Assembly: GCA_002724505.1 (NCBI GenBank)
Contig: PBOV01000163.1
Location: 1-12,920 of the forward strand
Direction: 5' to 3'
DNA: 12,920 nucleotides
Origin: Rhodospirillaceae bacterium
GTDB lineage: Bacteria > Pseudomonadota > Alphaproteobacteria > MPNO01 > UBA2964
Part shown: in pieces, positions 1 to 6,764 of the stretch
How positions within the stretch are numbered: position 1 is the first letter of the stretch
Layout of the letters: the number at the start of each line of letters is the position of its first letter
The notes under the pieces: model-generated
Told to the model about the DNA's origin: nothing
The model's database searches: none
What the model saw: the letters and a program-made list of their open reading frames with translations, nothing else
Position numbers and translations under genes: made by a program

Positions 1-3
1 AAA

Positions 4-927
4 CTAGTCAACAACAAGCCGTGCCTTTGGATAACCACTCGCAATTACGAGGTTGAGTAATTTATCTCCTTCTCTAACACTCCCCGCAGGGCCAACTTGA
101 ACGCGAAAATATTTGCGTTTGCCAATAATTGCTTCGATTACCCGTGTAGGACCGACTGGCTCCAAAAGCTTCCGCATCTTTTCCGCAAGTTCAGGGTAAA
201 CAAAGGCACCGGCTTGAACGTATATCTTTTTAACAGCTTTGACTGGAACTATTTTAACTTTGGCGCGGAACGGGCGGCTGCCTGCGCTAATAATAGTATT
301 TTTGGGTTGCTGATTATTGCCAATTTTTAGTGATTGGGGTGCGCTGGGGCTACCTGGTAGACTAACAATTTCAATTTTTTGAGAAGCAATTGCGGGATAG
401 CTTTTAAGATCTTTCTGAGAAAGAAGTGCGAATCTACGACTTTCATCAGCAACTATTTCCACTCTGACTAATGCTGTGCCCTCTCTTTCAAAACCAAGTA
501 GTTGGGCTGCCCTTCGCGATAAATCAATAATCCGATTTTTAGCAAATGGACCGCGATCGTTTACCTTTAATTTGAGTGATCGCCCATTATTGAGGTTTGT
601 AACACGAACTATACTTGGCATAGGAAGAGTTCGGTGCGCCGCAGAGACGGCATTCATATCAAAAATTTCTCCATTTGCAGTTTTTTTACCGTGAAATTTG
701 GGGCCGTACCAGGAAGCAACACCCTTTTCGAGGTAACTGTAATTAACTGCGGGATAGTACCAAGTACCCTGAATTTTATATGGTTTTCCGACTTTGTACC
801 TGCCTTTGCTTTTTTCAAATACTGATGTCGTAATTTTTTTCGCGGTGTGCGTCGCTAACTCGATCTGAGAGCAACCCGTAAGGAAGACAAACATACTAAA
901 AATTGTGGCGGCTTGTCGGATCAACAC
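4..927 (-). CDS. rlpA: RlpA-family septal lytic transglycosylase lipoprotein with SPOR domain
   Basis: 307 residues. RlpA cleaves peptidoglycan strands lacking stem peptides and acts at the septum or periplasmic face of the outer membrane. The N-terminus is a lipoprotein signal with lipobox L-T-G-C and lipidated Cys19. A double-psi beta-barrel (about 68-158) contains the family's conserved acidic and histidine positions, Glu87 (A-N-G-E), His98 (A-A-H-R-T) and Asp124 (V-N-D-R-G-P-F). A Pro/Ser-rich linker leads to a C-terminal SPOR domain (about 234-305; Y-V-Q-A-G-A-F near its start), which binds denuded septal glycan. The start is GTG at 927, 4 bases after the mltB stop. A GAGG sits only 1 base from GTG, so the adjacent in-frame TTG at 924 (spacing 4) is an alternative; both keep the signal peptide. 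It is probably co-transcribed with the upstream transglycosylase. In many alphaproteobacteria a D-Ala-D-Ala carboxypeptidase gene follows, which would lie off the left edge (inference). Confidence 0.95.
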   Translation of the reverse strand: MLIRQAATIFSMFVFLTGCSQIELATHTAKKITTSVFEKSKGRYKVGKPYKIQGTWYYPAVNYSYLEKGVASWYGPKFHGKKTANGEIFDMNAVSAAHRTLPMPSIVRVTNLNNGRSLKLKVNDRGPFAKNRIIDLSRRAAQLLGFEREGTALVRVEIVADESRRFALLSQKDLKSYPAIASQKIEIVSLPGSPSAPQSLKIGNNQQPKNTIISAGSRPFRAKVKIVPVKAVKKIYVQAGAFVYPELAEKMRKLLEPVGPTRVIEAIIGKRKYFRVQVGPAGSVREGDKLLNLVIASGYPKARLVVD

Positions 928-931
928 TCCT

Positions 932-1975
932 CTATTTACTCCCTAATTGGTCGGAAAAGATTCCTACCGTGATGCCATAAAGATGAGCGCAGTTGTAAGA
1001 CATAATTGCGCGGTAATTCTTATATGTAAGAAACACCCTGCCATGATTTTTATCGGGTCTTACAAGGACAGCCGAAATCTTACCTTTAGGCAAATCATTA
1101 CCGTTTACACGTCTTACTCCAATTTCCTGCCATTCTGCCAATTTTTTCGGTTGAGACGTAAGGGCACGGCACCCACTTGCCGCCCTTCGTGATGGTTTAG
1201 GTAACTGTTTTTTATATGAGATAGGTAACATCACTTCCCGGCCCCAAATTAAATTATTACGCCAGCCATGTTTTGCTAGATAATTTGCAATTGAAGCGAG
1301 AACATCTAGAACGTTGTTCCAAATATCCCGGCGTCCGTCTCCATCGAAATCCTGTGCATAGTGAAGATAGCTTGAAGGCATGAATTGAGGTTGTCCCATC
1401 GCGCCTGCCCATGATCCGAAAAGGCTATCTTGATCAATGTATCCTCTATCAAGCATCTTCAAAACAGCGAAGAGTTGCGAACGAAAGTACTTCGAACGAC
1501 GTCGGTCGTAGGCGAGGGTTACGATGGAGGGAATTAAAGGCAATTTAGCTTTTACAAGGCCGAAGCGTGTCTCTATCCCCCATATTGCAAGAATAACTCT
1601 CGGGGCGACACCGTATTTTTTATATACCGCTTCAAGGGTTTTCTTGTGGCGCTTTGCCATAAGTTTGCCGCGTTTCAAATTTTTTTCTGTTACAACTCTA
1701 TTAAGATAGCGGCTAAGAGTTAGCTTAAATTCTGATTGGTTGCGGTCTCTTTTAAGAACTCGTTTAATCGGTTTTACGTCATCGAGCGCTGAATTAATGA
1801 TGTTTTGCTTAATGCCGAGTTTAGCTGCTTCTATTTTAACCTGTCCTAGCCAATTAGAAAATTCGGTTTTGCTTTGGGCGCCAGAAACTGTTGTCACAAA
1901 ACATAGTGATACTATCCAGATCAACATACGAACCGGGGATCGTACTGAAAGCCCTAACCCGCATGTGGCGGACAT
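932..1975 (-). CDS. mltB: Lytic murein transglycosylase, MltB family
   Basis: 347 residues from the chosen start. It cleaves the MurNAc-GlcNAc bond with formation of 1,6-anhydroMurNAc and acts in the periplasm. A signal segment (about 17-33, L-I-W-I-V-S-L-C-F-V, ending S-G-A) is followed by an SLT_2 catalytic domain. The catalytic glutamate is Glu135 in W-G-I-E-T-R-F-G. Other family blocks are present: G-A-M-G-Q-P-Q-F-M-P-S-S (191-202), D-F-D-G-D-G-R-R-D (209-217) and the N-Y-L-x-x-H-G-W block (231-238). No C-terminal peptidoglycan-binding repeat is obvious; the protein ends soon after N-Y-N-C-type core motifs. The frame is open to a TTG at 2035, but ATG 1975 has AAAGG eight bases upstream, so I prefer it. 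ATG 1927 would give a shorter signal peptide. It precedes rlpA by 4 bases on the same strand, so two glycan-cleaving enzymes are made together. Confidence 0.93.
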   Translation of the reverse strand: MSATCGLGLSVRSPVRMLIWIVSLCFVTTVSGAQSKTEFSNWLGQVKIEAAKLGIKQNIINSALDDVKPIKRVLKRDRNQSEFKLTLSRYLNRVVTEKNLKRGKLMAKRHKKTLEAVYKKYGVAPRVILAIWGIETRFGLVKAKLPLIPSIVTLAYDRRRSKYFRSQLFAVLKMLDRGYIDQDSLFGSWAGAMGQPQFMPSSYLHYAQDFDGDGRRDIWNNVLDVLASIANYLAKHGWRNNLIWGREVMLPISYKKQLPKPSRRAASGCRALTSQPKKLAEWQEIGVRRVNGNDLPKGKISAVLVRPDKNHGRVFLTYKNYRAIMSYNCAHLYGITVGIFSDQLGSK

Positions 1976-2118
1976 TTTGTATGCCTTTCGGGGGACAAAG
2001 GTTATTCTTTTGCCATAGGCACACGAATCGAGCAAATAAGGCGTCCGCCTTTCGAGAAATTGAAGTTTTCAAAGAGTTACAAATCAACAGCAAGTCTGTT
2101 AACGAAAATATTCATTTT

Positions 2119-3000
2119 TTATACACCGATCATCTCGCAGATTTTATTAAAAAGTGGGTGTTCGACTTCACCGAAACACATGCTCCCTGTGAAATGGTGT
2201 CGATCCATTAACTTTATTAGCTCTCCACTGTGGCCAGCCGATTGCCATGCCTTTATAAAATCCTCCGGTTGACGATGAAATTCCGCTGTATCGTGTTCGG
2301 CACAGCCAATTAATAACGGCGTATCAGAAACTAATGGAATATGAAAAATTGGACTGTTTTCACGCCAATCTTTTTGGGAAAGGTTTAGGTAGGTGTTTCG
2401 ATAACTTAAATAGACAGCCTCAAGATCGTACATACCACTTATAGCTATCGCACCCTTTATGAGGTCACGGGGTAAATCGTAGAGTTGCTTCCAATCGGTA
2501 ACCAGAGACATGGCGCACATATGTGCGCCCGATGAATGACCGGCAATGTAAATCTTATCACGATCCCAACCATAGGCTTCGGCGTTATTGTAAACCCAGG
2601 CAACCGCATCTCTGTTTTGTCTAACTTGATTGCTTAAAGTCCCTTCAGGCACGTTGGTGAATTCAGTGGCAACCCAAGTGACACCCCGTGGGACGAATTC
2701 CGCTGCAGGAAAACTGTAGCCCTCCTTGCTGCCGCGGGTCCAAGCCCCGCCATGCATAAAAACAATTACGGGGGCCTTGGTATTTTCAGCCGGAAAAATA
2801 TCCAGGACTTCGCGCTTATCATTGCCGTAAGGGATGTTTAAAAGACCTTTAACCTTTTTTTGCGCAGCCAAACTAGCGTCACCCCGTTCTTTTTGAAATA
2901 AACTAGTGTCGGGGAACCTTTTGCTGTGATCATATTGCCAATCTAATTCTTCTTGTGTGTAATCAAGAAAAATTTTGTCCCTAGTTGTTTCTTGCGGCAT
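2119..3000 (-). CDS. Alpha/beta hydrolase, kynurenine-formamidase-like
   Basis: 293 residues, cytoplasmic, no signal peptide. It is an alpha/beta-hydrolase-3 type enzyme. The oxyanion-hole motif is H-G-G-A-W (83-87). The nucleophile elbow is G-H-S-S-G (Ser156). A likely acid is Asp237 in C-A-E-H-D, and the likely catalytic histidine is His268 or His269 in D-R-H-H-F. The L-D-I-F-P strand before the oxyanion loop, the G-S-K motif after it, the S-G-M-Y-D-L-E block (188-194) and R-E-N-S-P (213-217) match the arylformamidase (kynurenine formamidase) branch. Such enzymes hydrolyse N-formylkynurenine to kynurenine and formate. Family members include general esterases, so the substrate is not proven. 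The start ATG has AAGGAG eight bases upstream. It diverges from the pterin dehydratase gene. An 18-bp perfect palindrome lies inside the codons just after the nucleophile elbow (2512-2529). Confidence 0.85.
   Translation of the reverse strand: MPQETTRDKIFLDYTQEELDWQYDHSKRFPDTSLFQKERGDASLAAQKKVKGLLNIPYGNDKREVLDIFPAENTKAPVIVFMHGGAWTRGSKEGYSFPAAEFVPRGVTWVATEFTNVPEGTLSNQVRQNRDAVAWVYNNAEAYGWDRDKIYIAGHSSGAHMCAMSLVTDWKQLYDLPRDLIKGAIAISGMYDLEAVYLSYRNTYLNLSQKDWRENSPIFHIPLVSDTPLLIGCAEHDTAEFHRQPEDFIKAWQSAGHSGELIKLMDRHHFTGSMCFGEVEHPLFNKICEMIGV
2512..2529. repeat. 18-bp perfect palindrome inside the alpha/beta hydrolase gene
   Basis: GGCGCACAT is followed directly by its reverse complement ATGTGCGCC, with no spacer. 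It encodes the G-A-H-M-C-A residues just after the catalytic Ser elbow. It may be an accident of the codons, since no promoter-like sequence or start accompanies it. Confidence 0.6.
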
Positions 3001-3123
3001 GCTTGAGCTCCTTGGAATGCCGGATAAGTTTGCCTTGGGCTGGCCTGTAAGACAAGACGCTCAGAAACGATTGTTAATTTTATCGAAATCTCGGAAAAGC
3101 TTGAATTAATTGAGGAAAGTGGA

Positions 3124-3450
3124 ATGGATTTAAACAAAAAACGTTGTATCCCCTGTGAAGGCGGTCTCGAGCCTATTTCTATGGTTGAGGCGGAAAATTT
3201 GTTGAAGAAAATCCATGGGTGGGAACTTCGTGATGAAGGAATAAAAATTTTTAGGAAGTTTATATTTGACGATTTTATTTCTTCTCTAGATTTCGTAAAT
3301 AAACTTGGAACCCTTGCGGAAGCAGAAGGTCACCATCCTGATATCAGTTTCGGTTGGGGCTACGCTGAAATCTATTTCTTTACTCATGCCATTGGGGGCT
3401 TGCATGAAAATGACTTTATAATGGCAGCGAAAACTAATGAGCTAATTTGA
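3124..3450 (+). CDS. phhB: 4a-hydroxytetrahydrobiopterin dehydratase (pterin carbinolamine dehydratase)
   Basis: 108 residues, a normal length for the family. It dehydrates 4a-hydroxytetrahydropterin to the quinonoid dihydropterin, recycling the cofactor of aromatic amino acid hydroxylases. Some bacterial members are tied to folate or molybdopterin metabolism instead. The signature is clear: E-x-H-H-P at 68-72 (His70, His71, Pro72), aromatic residues at F76, W78 and Y80, His88 in F-F-T-H-A, and D97 following G-G-L-H-E-N. The N-terminal C-x-x-C-E-G-G segment (8-14) is frequent in bacterial members. ATG 3124 has GAGG at 3112-3115, eight bases away. No phenylalanine hydroxylase is in the window, so the partner enzyme is unknown. 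The formyltransferase-fold gene starts 86 bases downstream on the same strand. Confidence 0.92.
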   Translation: MDLNKKRCIPCEGGLEPISMVEAENLLKKIHGWELRDEGIKIFRKFIFDDFISSLDFVNKLGTLAEAEGHHPDISFGWGYAEIYFFTHAIGGLHENDFIMAAKTNELI

Positions 3451-3536
3451 TCTGTTTTTAAGTTAACAATGAATAGTCCAAAACTTTAAAGTAAAATCAA
3501 AATAAGGTAACAACGTTTAAACAGGAGATTTTCCAG

Positions 3537-4451
3537 ATGCGGATAGTCGTAAACGGGATGCAAGCGTTTGGTAAGGCGGTTTTAGATAAGCTTGTAGAGC
3601 GTGGAGAAGAAGTAATAGGGGTGTATGGGGCCGAGGATAAACCTGGCAGAAGACGCGACCCGATAAATGATGCGGCAGAAGCGCTTAAAATACCCTTGTT
3701 TCAGTTGAAGAGTTTTAAAACAGAGGAAGCACTGGAGCATATTAAGGGTTTAAACGCTGACCTTTGCGTAATGGCATACGTAATCAAGTTTGTGCCTTCT
3801 GCATTTTTAAATGTACCGACCCACGGAAGTATTCAATATCATCCTTCCTTGTTACCCAAGCACCGGGGGCCTAGCTCAATAAATTGGCCAATTATACAGG
3901 GCAGTGACAAAACCGGCCTGAGTATTTTTTGGCCTGATGACGGTCTGGATACCGGCCCTATCCTTCTGCAAAAGGAGGTTGAGATCAAAGCAGACGATAC
4001 CTTGGGTTCAATTTATTTCGAAAAACTCTTTCCCTTGGGTGTGGAGGCAATGATGGAGGCGGTGGATCTAGTACGTGACGGTAGTGCGCCTAAGATAACT
4101 CAGGACGAGAGCGAGTCGACATATGAGAGTTGGTGTAAGGCGGAGGATGCTGAAATTAATTGGAGCAAACCAGCTCAAGAAGTTTATAATTTGATTAGAG
4201 GGGCAAACCCGCAGCCTGGCGCTTGGTCTGATTTTAATGGGAACCCTATACAAATTTATGACTCTGAAATGTTGGAAGAAACCTCAGGAAAACCTGGCGA
4301 GGTAATAGATCTAAATGATGATAGCTTTAAGGTAGCGGCAGAGGGCGGGTCTATCCTTGTAAGGAGAGTGGGAAAAGAAAAGGTTAAAATGTTGGCAAAT
4401 GAGTTTATATCCGATGTCTCCTTAAAAGTTGGAGATAAATTTGGTGCATAG
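3537..4451 (+). CDS. Formyltransferase-fold protein resembling the 10-formyl-THF hydrolase domain of ALDH1L
   Basis: 304 residues with two domains: an N-terminal Rossmann-like formyl transferase domain (about 1-190) and a C-terminal Formyl_trans_C barrel (about 205-300). Annotation pipelines would likely call it methionyl-tRNA formyltransferase. However, the blocks D-P at 41-42, Y-H-P-S-L-L-P-K-H-R-G (101-111), I-N-W (115-117), S-I-F-W-P-D-D-G-L-D-T-G (129-140), I-N-W (about 203-205) and I-R-G (about 218-220) match the hydrolase domain of 10-formyl-THF dehydrogenase (ALDH1L) much better. His102 and Asp138 of the catalytic set are present. The asparagine two residues before the catalytic His in Fmt and PurN is Gln100 here (Ile in ALDH1L as I recall it). 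The aldehyde dehydrogenase half of ALDH1L is absent. The gene stands alone without a def neighbour. AGGAG at 3523-3527 sits nine bases before ATG. A role in 10-formyl-THF turnover is inference. Confidence 0.8.
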   Translation: MRIVVNGMQAFGKAVLDKLVERGEEVIGVYGAEDKPGRRRDPINDAAEALKIPLFQLKSFKTEEALEHIKGLNADLCVMAYVIKFVPSAFLNVPTHGSIQYHPSLLPKHRGPSSINWPIIQGSDKTGLSIFWPDDGLDTGPILLQKEVEIKADDTLGSIYFEKLFPLGVEAMMEAVDLVRDGSAPKITQDESESTYESWCKAEDAEINWSKPAQEVYNLIRGANPQPGAWSDFNGNPIQIYDSEMLEETSGKPGEVIDLNDDSFKVAAEGGSILVRRVGKEKVKMLANEFISDVSLKVGDKFGA

Positions 4452-4571
4452 TTGACCGCTTGTAAGGTTAATTTTAGCTTCTAAATTTTAACGTTTTGTT
4501 GCCTTAAACAAGCCGTTTTATACATTAATAATGCAAAATGTTCAGAAGGGCGGGTCTATGCCTTGTTGGCT

Positions 4572-4626
4572 CCTCATCAGGGTCACGGTGTCTGTAACTC
4601 CCCAAACATCGTGACCCTGAACCAGG
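4572..4626. repeat. Long intergenic stem-loop without a T-tract
   Basis: Arms TCAGGGTCACG (4577-4587) and CGTGACCCTGA (4610-4620) are perfectly complementary. As RNA the stem extends inward by G-U, U-A, G-C and U-A pairs to 15 bp (4577-4591 with 4606-4620), leaving a 14-base loop. CCT (4572-4574) and AGG (4624-4626) can add three outer pairs across a small internal loop. No T-run follows on either strand, so a standard intrinsic terminator is unlikely. It lies in the 242-base gap between the formyltransferase-fold gene and tRNA-Ser. That gap holds no open reading frame I can support. Confidence 0.75.
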
Positions 4627-4653
4627 TTTAACTATTAAATCAATCGTCTAGTA

Positions 4654-4682
4654 TTGGAATTTACTTACAAGTTCAGTAAGTT
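4654..4682 (+). promoter_or_regulatory. Weak candidate promoter of tRNA-Ser
   Basis: TTGGAA (4654-4659), a 17-base spacer and TAAGTT (4677-4682) end 11 bases before the tRNA. The matches to sigma-70 boxes are only 4/6 and 3/6. A small dyad ACTTAC / GTAAGT (4663-4668 / 4676-4681) overlaps it. The spacing and position support it; the -10 box is poor. Confidence 0.25.
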
Positions 4683-4693
4683 CCCCAATGACT

Positions 4694-4783
4694 GGAGAGG
4701 TGGCAGAGTGGTTGAATGCACTGGTCTTGAAAACCAGCATACGTGTAAGCGTATCGAGGGTTCGAATCCCTCCCTCTCCGCCA
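4694..4783 (+). tRNA. tRNA-Ser(UGA)
   Basis: 90 bases including an encoded CCA (4781-4783). The acceptor stem pairs GGAGAGG (4694-4700) with CCTCTCC (4773-4779), with discriminator G4780. The anticodon stem CTGGT / ACCAG encloses the loop CTTGAAA, giving anticodon TGA at 4728-4730, which reads UCN serine codons. A long variable arm (about ATACG...CGTAT) is typical of class II serine tRNAs. The T arm is GAGGG-TTCGAAT-CCCTC. A short T-rich stretch (ATTTTTATAA) follows and may end transcription. I found no second copy of the 3' end in the window that would mark an integrated element. Confidence 0.98.
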
Positions 4784-4890
4784 ATTTTTATAATAATATC
4801 GTTGAATAAAAAATTTCCAAAACGGATTGGACAACTTAACGGTCTAGGCGCAAAGTGACCCCATTGATATCGAATGTCGGAGGCAAAACT

Positions 4891-5532
4891 ATGGACATCA
4901 TTAACCCAACTGATTTTCGTCCAGATGAAGTAGCTCCTATTCGTGTCGATCCGCCTGGGAAGGTTACCTCGATGCCATCCCCCACAAAATTGCACCATTT
5001 ACATATATTTTCTGATGAAAATTACGACAAAATGGTCGAATTTTATAAACGGTTATTCAACGCAGAGATTGTTCGAGTAAATCCGAATGGCTTGACTTTT
5101 ATTACTTACGACGACCACGACCATCGGGTTGTTATAATCAAACGTCCCGGGGCAAAAAGAAAACCGAAAAATTTTATAGGAGTATCACATCAGGCTTACT
5201 GTTATTCTAGTCTGGGAGAATTAATATACGTTTACAAGAGAATGAAGACGTGGGGGTACGCCCCGGTTTGGACCGTTAACCACGGGAATTCAACGTCATT
5301 CTATTATGAAGATCCGGATGGAAATCAGGTGGAAACTATGCTTGATAATTTTTCTCCCTCCGATACTAAGGAGTATAAGCGTCACTATCAGTGGTCCGAA
5401 GAATTTACGGCTATGGGAAACCCAACTTTTGACGCTGATAAAATGGTCAAACTATATGAATCTGGTGTCCCTGATTCTGTTTTACTCGATCACACGGAAG
5501 TTTGTAAATTAATCAAAGCCGGTAAACTTTAA
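4891..5532 (+). CDS. VOC-superfamily (type I extradiol dioxygenase / glyoxalase-like) protein
   Basis: 213 residues. A single vicinal-oxygen-chelate domain (about 32-155) carries a plausible 2-His-1-carboxylate metal site: His36 in the first strand (H-H-L-H-I-F), His100 in G-V-S-H-Q-A, and Glu148 in the E-D-P-D-G-N-Q-V-E-T block. The last block is the classic C-terminal motif of one-domain extradiol enzymes and related lyases. The C-terminal tail (155-213) is extra and contains a D-x-D-K-M-V-x-L-Y-E-S-G-like segment. An upstream GTG at 4855 is in frame, but GGAGG (4879-4883) sits seven bases before ATG 4891, so I use that start. The gene is downstream of tRNA-Ser and convergent with gluQ; the two stop codons share the palindrome TTAA (5529-5532). 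Ring cleavage is inferred from fold and neighbourhood. A glyoxalase, epimerase or resistance role is not excluded. Confidence 0.85.
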   Translation: MDIINPTDFRPDEVAPIRVDPPGKVTSMPSPTKLHHLHIFSDENYDKMVEFYKRLFNAEIVRVNPNGLTFITYDDHDHRVVIIKRPGAKRKPKNFIGVSHQAYCYSSLGELIYVYKRMKTWGYAPVWTVNHGNSTSFYYEDPDGNQVETMLDNFSPSDTKEYKRHYQWSEEFTAMGNPTFDADKMVKLYESGVPDSVLLDHTEVCKLIKAGKL

Positions 5533-6377
5533 CTATCCATACCGATCATTGACCGAATATCCTTCGGTTTTTTTCCCTTGGACCGCAGAAAGCGTAAAGA
5601 GGTGCCGTGATCACGTTTAGCATAGCGTTTGCCTTCACTATTTTTTATAAGTTTGTGATGGAAATATTGAGGGGATTTATACCCTAATAAAGCCTGCAGA
5701 AGCCTATGTATTGGGGTGCTTTCTATTAAATCTTCTCCTCGTGTCACTAAAGTTATATCCTGTAAAGCATCGTCAACAGTTACTGATAGATGGTAGCTGG
5801 TTGGAATGTCTTTACGCGCAATAATTATATCTCCAAAACAGTCGAAATTAGCTGTTTGCAATCCCGCGCTCCAATCCTTCCAGGACAAAACTCCCGTTAT
5901 TTTGAGGGCCTCAGCCACGTTGAGCCGGATTGCATGCCCCTGCCCCTTATTAATACGTTCCATCCGCTCTGTTTCGGTAAGAAGCTTACAGATCCCAGGA
6001 TATACAGATACGTCTGCATTATGTGGTGCGCCCCCAGCGCGCTGAATTTCCTTGTTAATCTCTTTTCGTGTGCAGAAACAGGGGTAGGTTAAGTTCAAGT
6101 TTGAGAGCGTATTTAAAGCAGCAGTGTAGTCCGTTAAATGATTTGACTGACGTCTTACCGGTTCTTCCCATTTTAGACCAAGCCAGTTTAGATCCTCGTA
6201 TATTGCTTCTTCTAGTTCCGGTTTACATCGAGCGTTATCTATATCCTCTATACGCAGAATAAAACGGCCACCCGTTTCTTTTGCAATTTTTTCGGCGAAC
6301 AAAGCGGCATAGGCATGCCCAATGTGAAGATAGCCTGTTGGACTTGGGGCGAACCGCGTAATTTCGGGGAAACTCAT
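5529..6377 (-). CDS. gluQ: Glutamyl-Q tRNA(Asp) synthetase
   Basis: 282 residues. It is a truncated glutamyl-tRNA-synthetase paralogue that charges glutamate onto the queuosine base of tRNA(Asp). The HIGH signature is H-I-G-H (18-21) after A-P-S-P-T-G, followed by L-R-I-E-D-I-D (41-47). The zinc site C-x-C-x(23)-Y-x(3)-C is seen as Cys100, Cys102, Tyr126 and Cys130. The KMSKS equivalent is Y-A-K-R-D (252-256). It lacks the C-terminal anticodon-binding region of true GluRS, as expected for this family. The ATG overlaps the stop of the upstream DUF952 gene by one base (TAATG), indicating translational coupling. Its stop overlaps that of the VOC gene. Confidence 0.95.
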   Translation of the reverse strand: MSFPEITRFAPSPTGYLHIGHAYAALFAEKIAKETGGRFILRIEDIDNARCKPELEEAIYEDLNWLGLKWEEPVRRQSNHLTDYTAALNTLSNLNLTYPCFCTRKEINKEIQRAGGAPHNADVSVYPGICKLLTETERMERINKGQGHAIRLNVAEALKITGVLSWKDWSAGLQTANFDCFGDIIIARKDIPTSYHLSVTVDDALQDITLVTRGEDLIESTPIHRLLQALLGYKSPQYFHHKLIKNSEGKRYAKRDHGTSLRFLRSKGKKPKDIRSMIGMDS

Positions 6378-6748
6378 TAAAATTTTAAGCTTTTTGGAAA
6401 AATGTGCAGTCGGTCATCTCCCAATGGAAGGAGATCCTTTTTAACTATGGTTTTCGTTATTAGCGGTCCGTACAAATGAGGAAAAAGGTCGCCTCCTCGT
6501 GACTTTTCCCATTTTAATTGATCGCCCAGGGTATCAGGGTCGACGGTTAAAAGAATTAAATCTTTTTGACCGTTTCTATGTTTTTTTGCGCTCCCAACGA
6601 CCTGTTCTATAGTGGAGAAATGGATAAATCCATCGGTTACATCTTGCGAGGACCCATAATAGAGTCCAATTCTTCTTGCTTCATTCCACTCGTTAATTCG
6701 GCATATATGGTAAATATAGTTTTTCAAAATTTTCACCCAATATTTCAC
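6377..6748 (-). CDS. DUF952 family protein
   Basis: Up to 123 residues, a small cytoplasmic protein. The DUF952 hallmarks are I-Y-H-I-C near the N-terminus, D-G-F-I-H-F-S-T (40-47), the D-P-x-x-L-G-D-Q-L-K-W-E block, F-P-H-L-Y-G-P-L (about 89-96) and a C-terminal segment after L-P-L. The biochemical function of the family is unknown; it resembles a small ADP-ribosyl-transferase or RNA-phosphotransferase-like fold in my memory, which is not proof. The furthest start is GTG 6748 without a visible ribosome site. TTG 6727, preceded by GGGTG, would begin M-K-N-Y-I-Y-H-I-C and fits the family length better, so the N-terminus is uncertain. The gene lies 16 bases after maleylacetate reductase and overlaps gluQ by one base, so the three may share a transcript. 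Confidence 0.85.
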   Translation of the reverse strand: MKYWVKILKNYIYHICRINEWNEARRIGLYYGSSQDVTDGFIHFSTIEQVVGSAKKHRNGQKDLILLTVDPDTLGDQLKWEKSRGGDLFPHLYGPLITKTIVKKDLLPLGDDRLHIFPKSLKF

Positions 6749-6764
6749 AAAAGTGGGATAGTTA

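Noticed and set aside
1854..2093. Minus-strand 79-codon frame overlapping the mltB start
   Set aside because: It is out of frame with mltB, low-complexity in character and matches no family; the mltB signal peptide explains the region.
4821..4890. GTG 4855 as start of the VOC protein
   Set aside because: No ribosome site precedes it, whereas GGAGG is ideally placed for ATG 4891.
4648..4998. Minus-strand 116-codon frame across the tRNA
   Set aside because: It is the antisense of tRNA-Ser; the G-E-G-G-I-R-T-L-D-T segment is the well-known false translation of a reversed serine tRNA.
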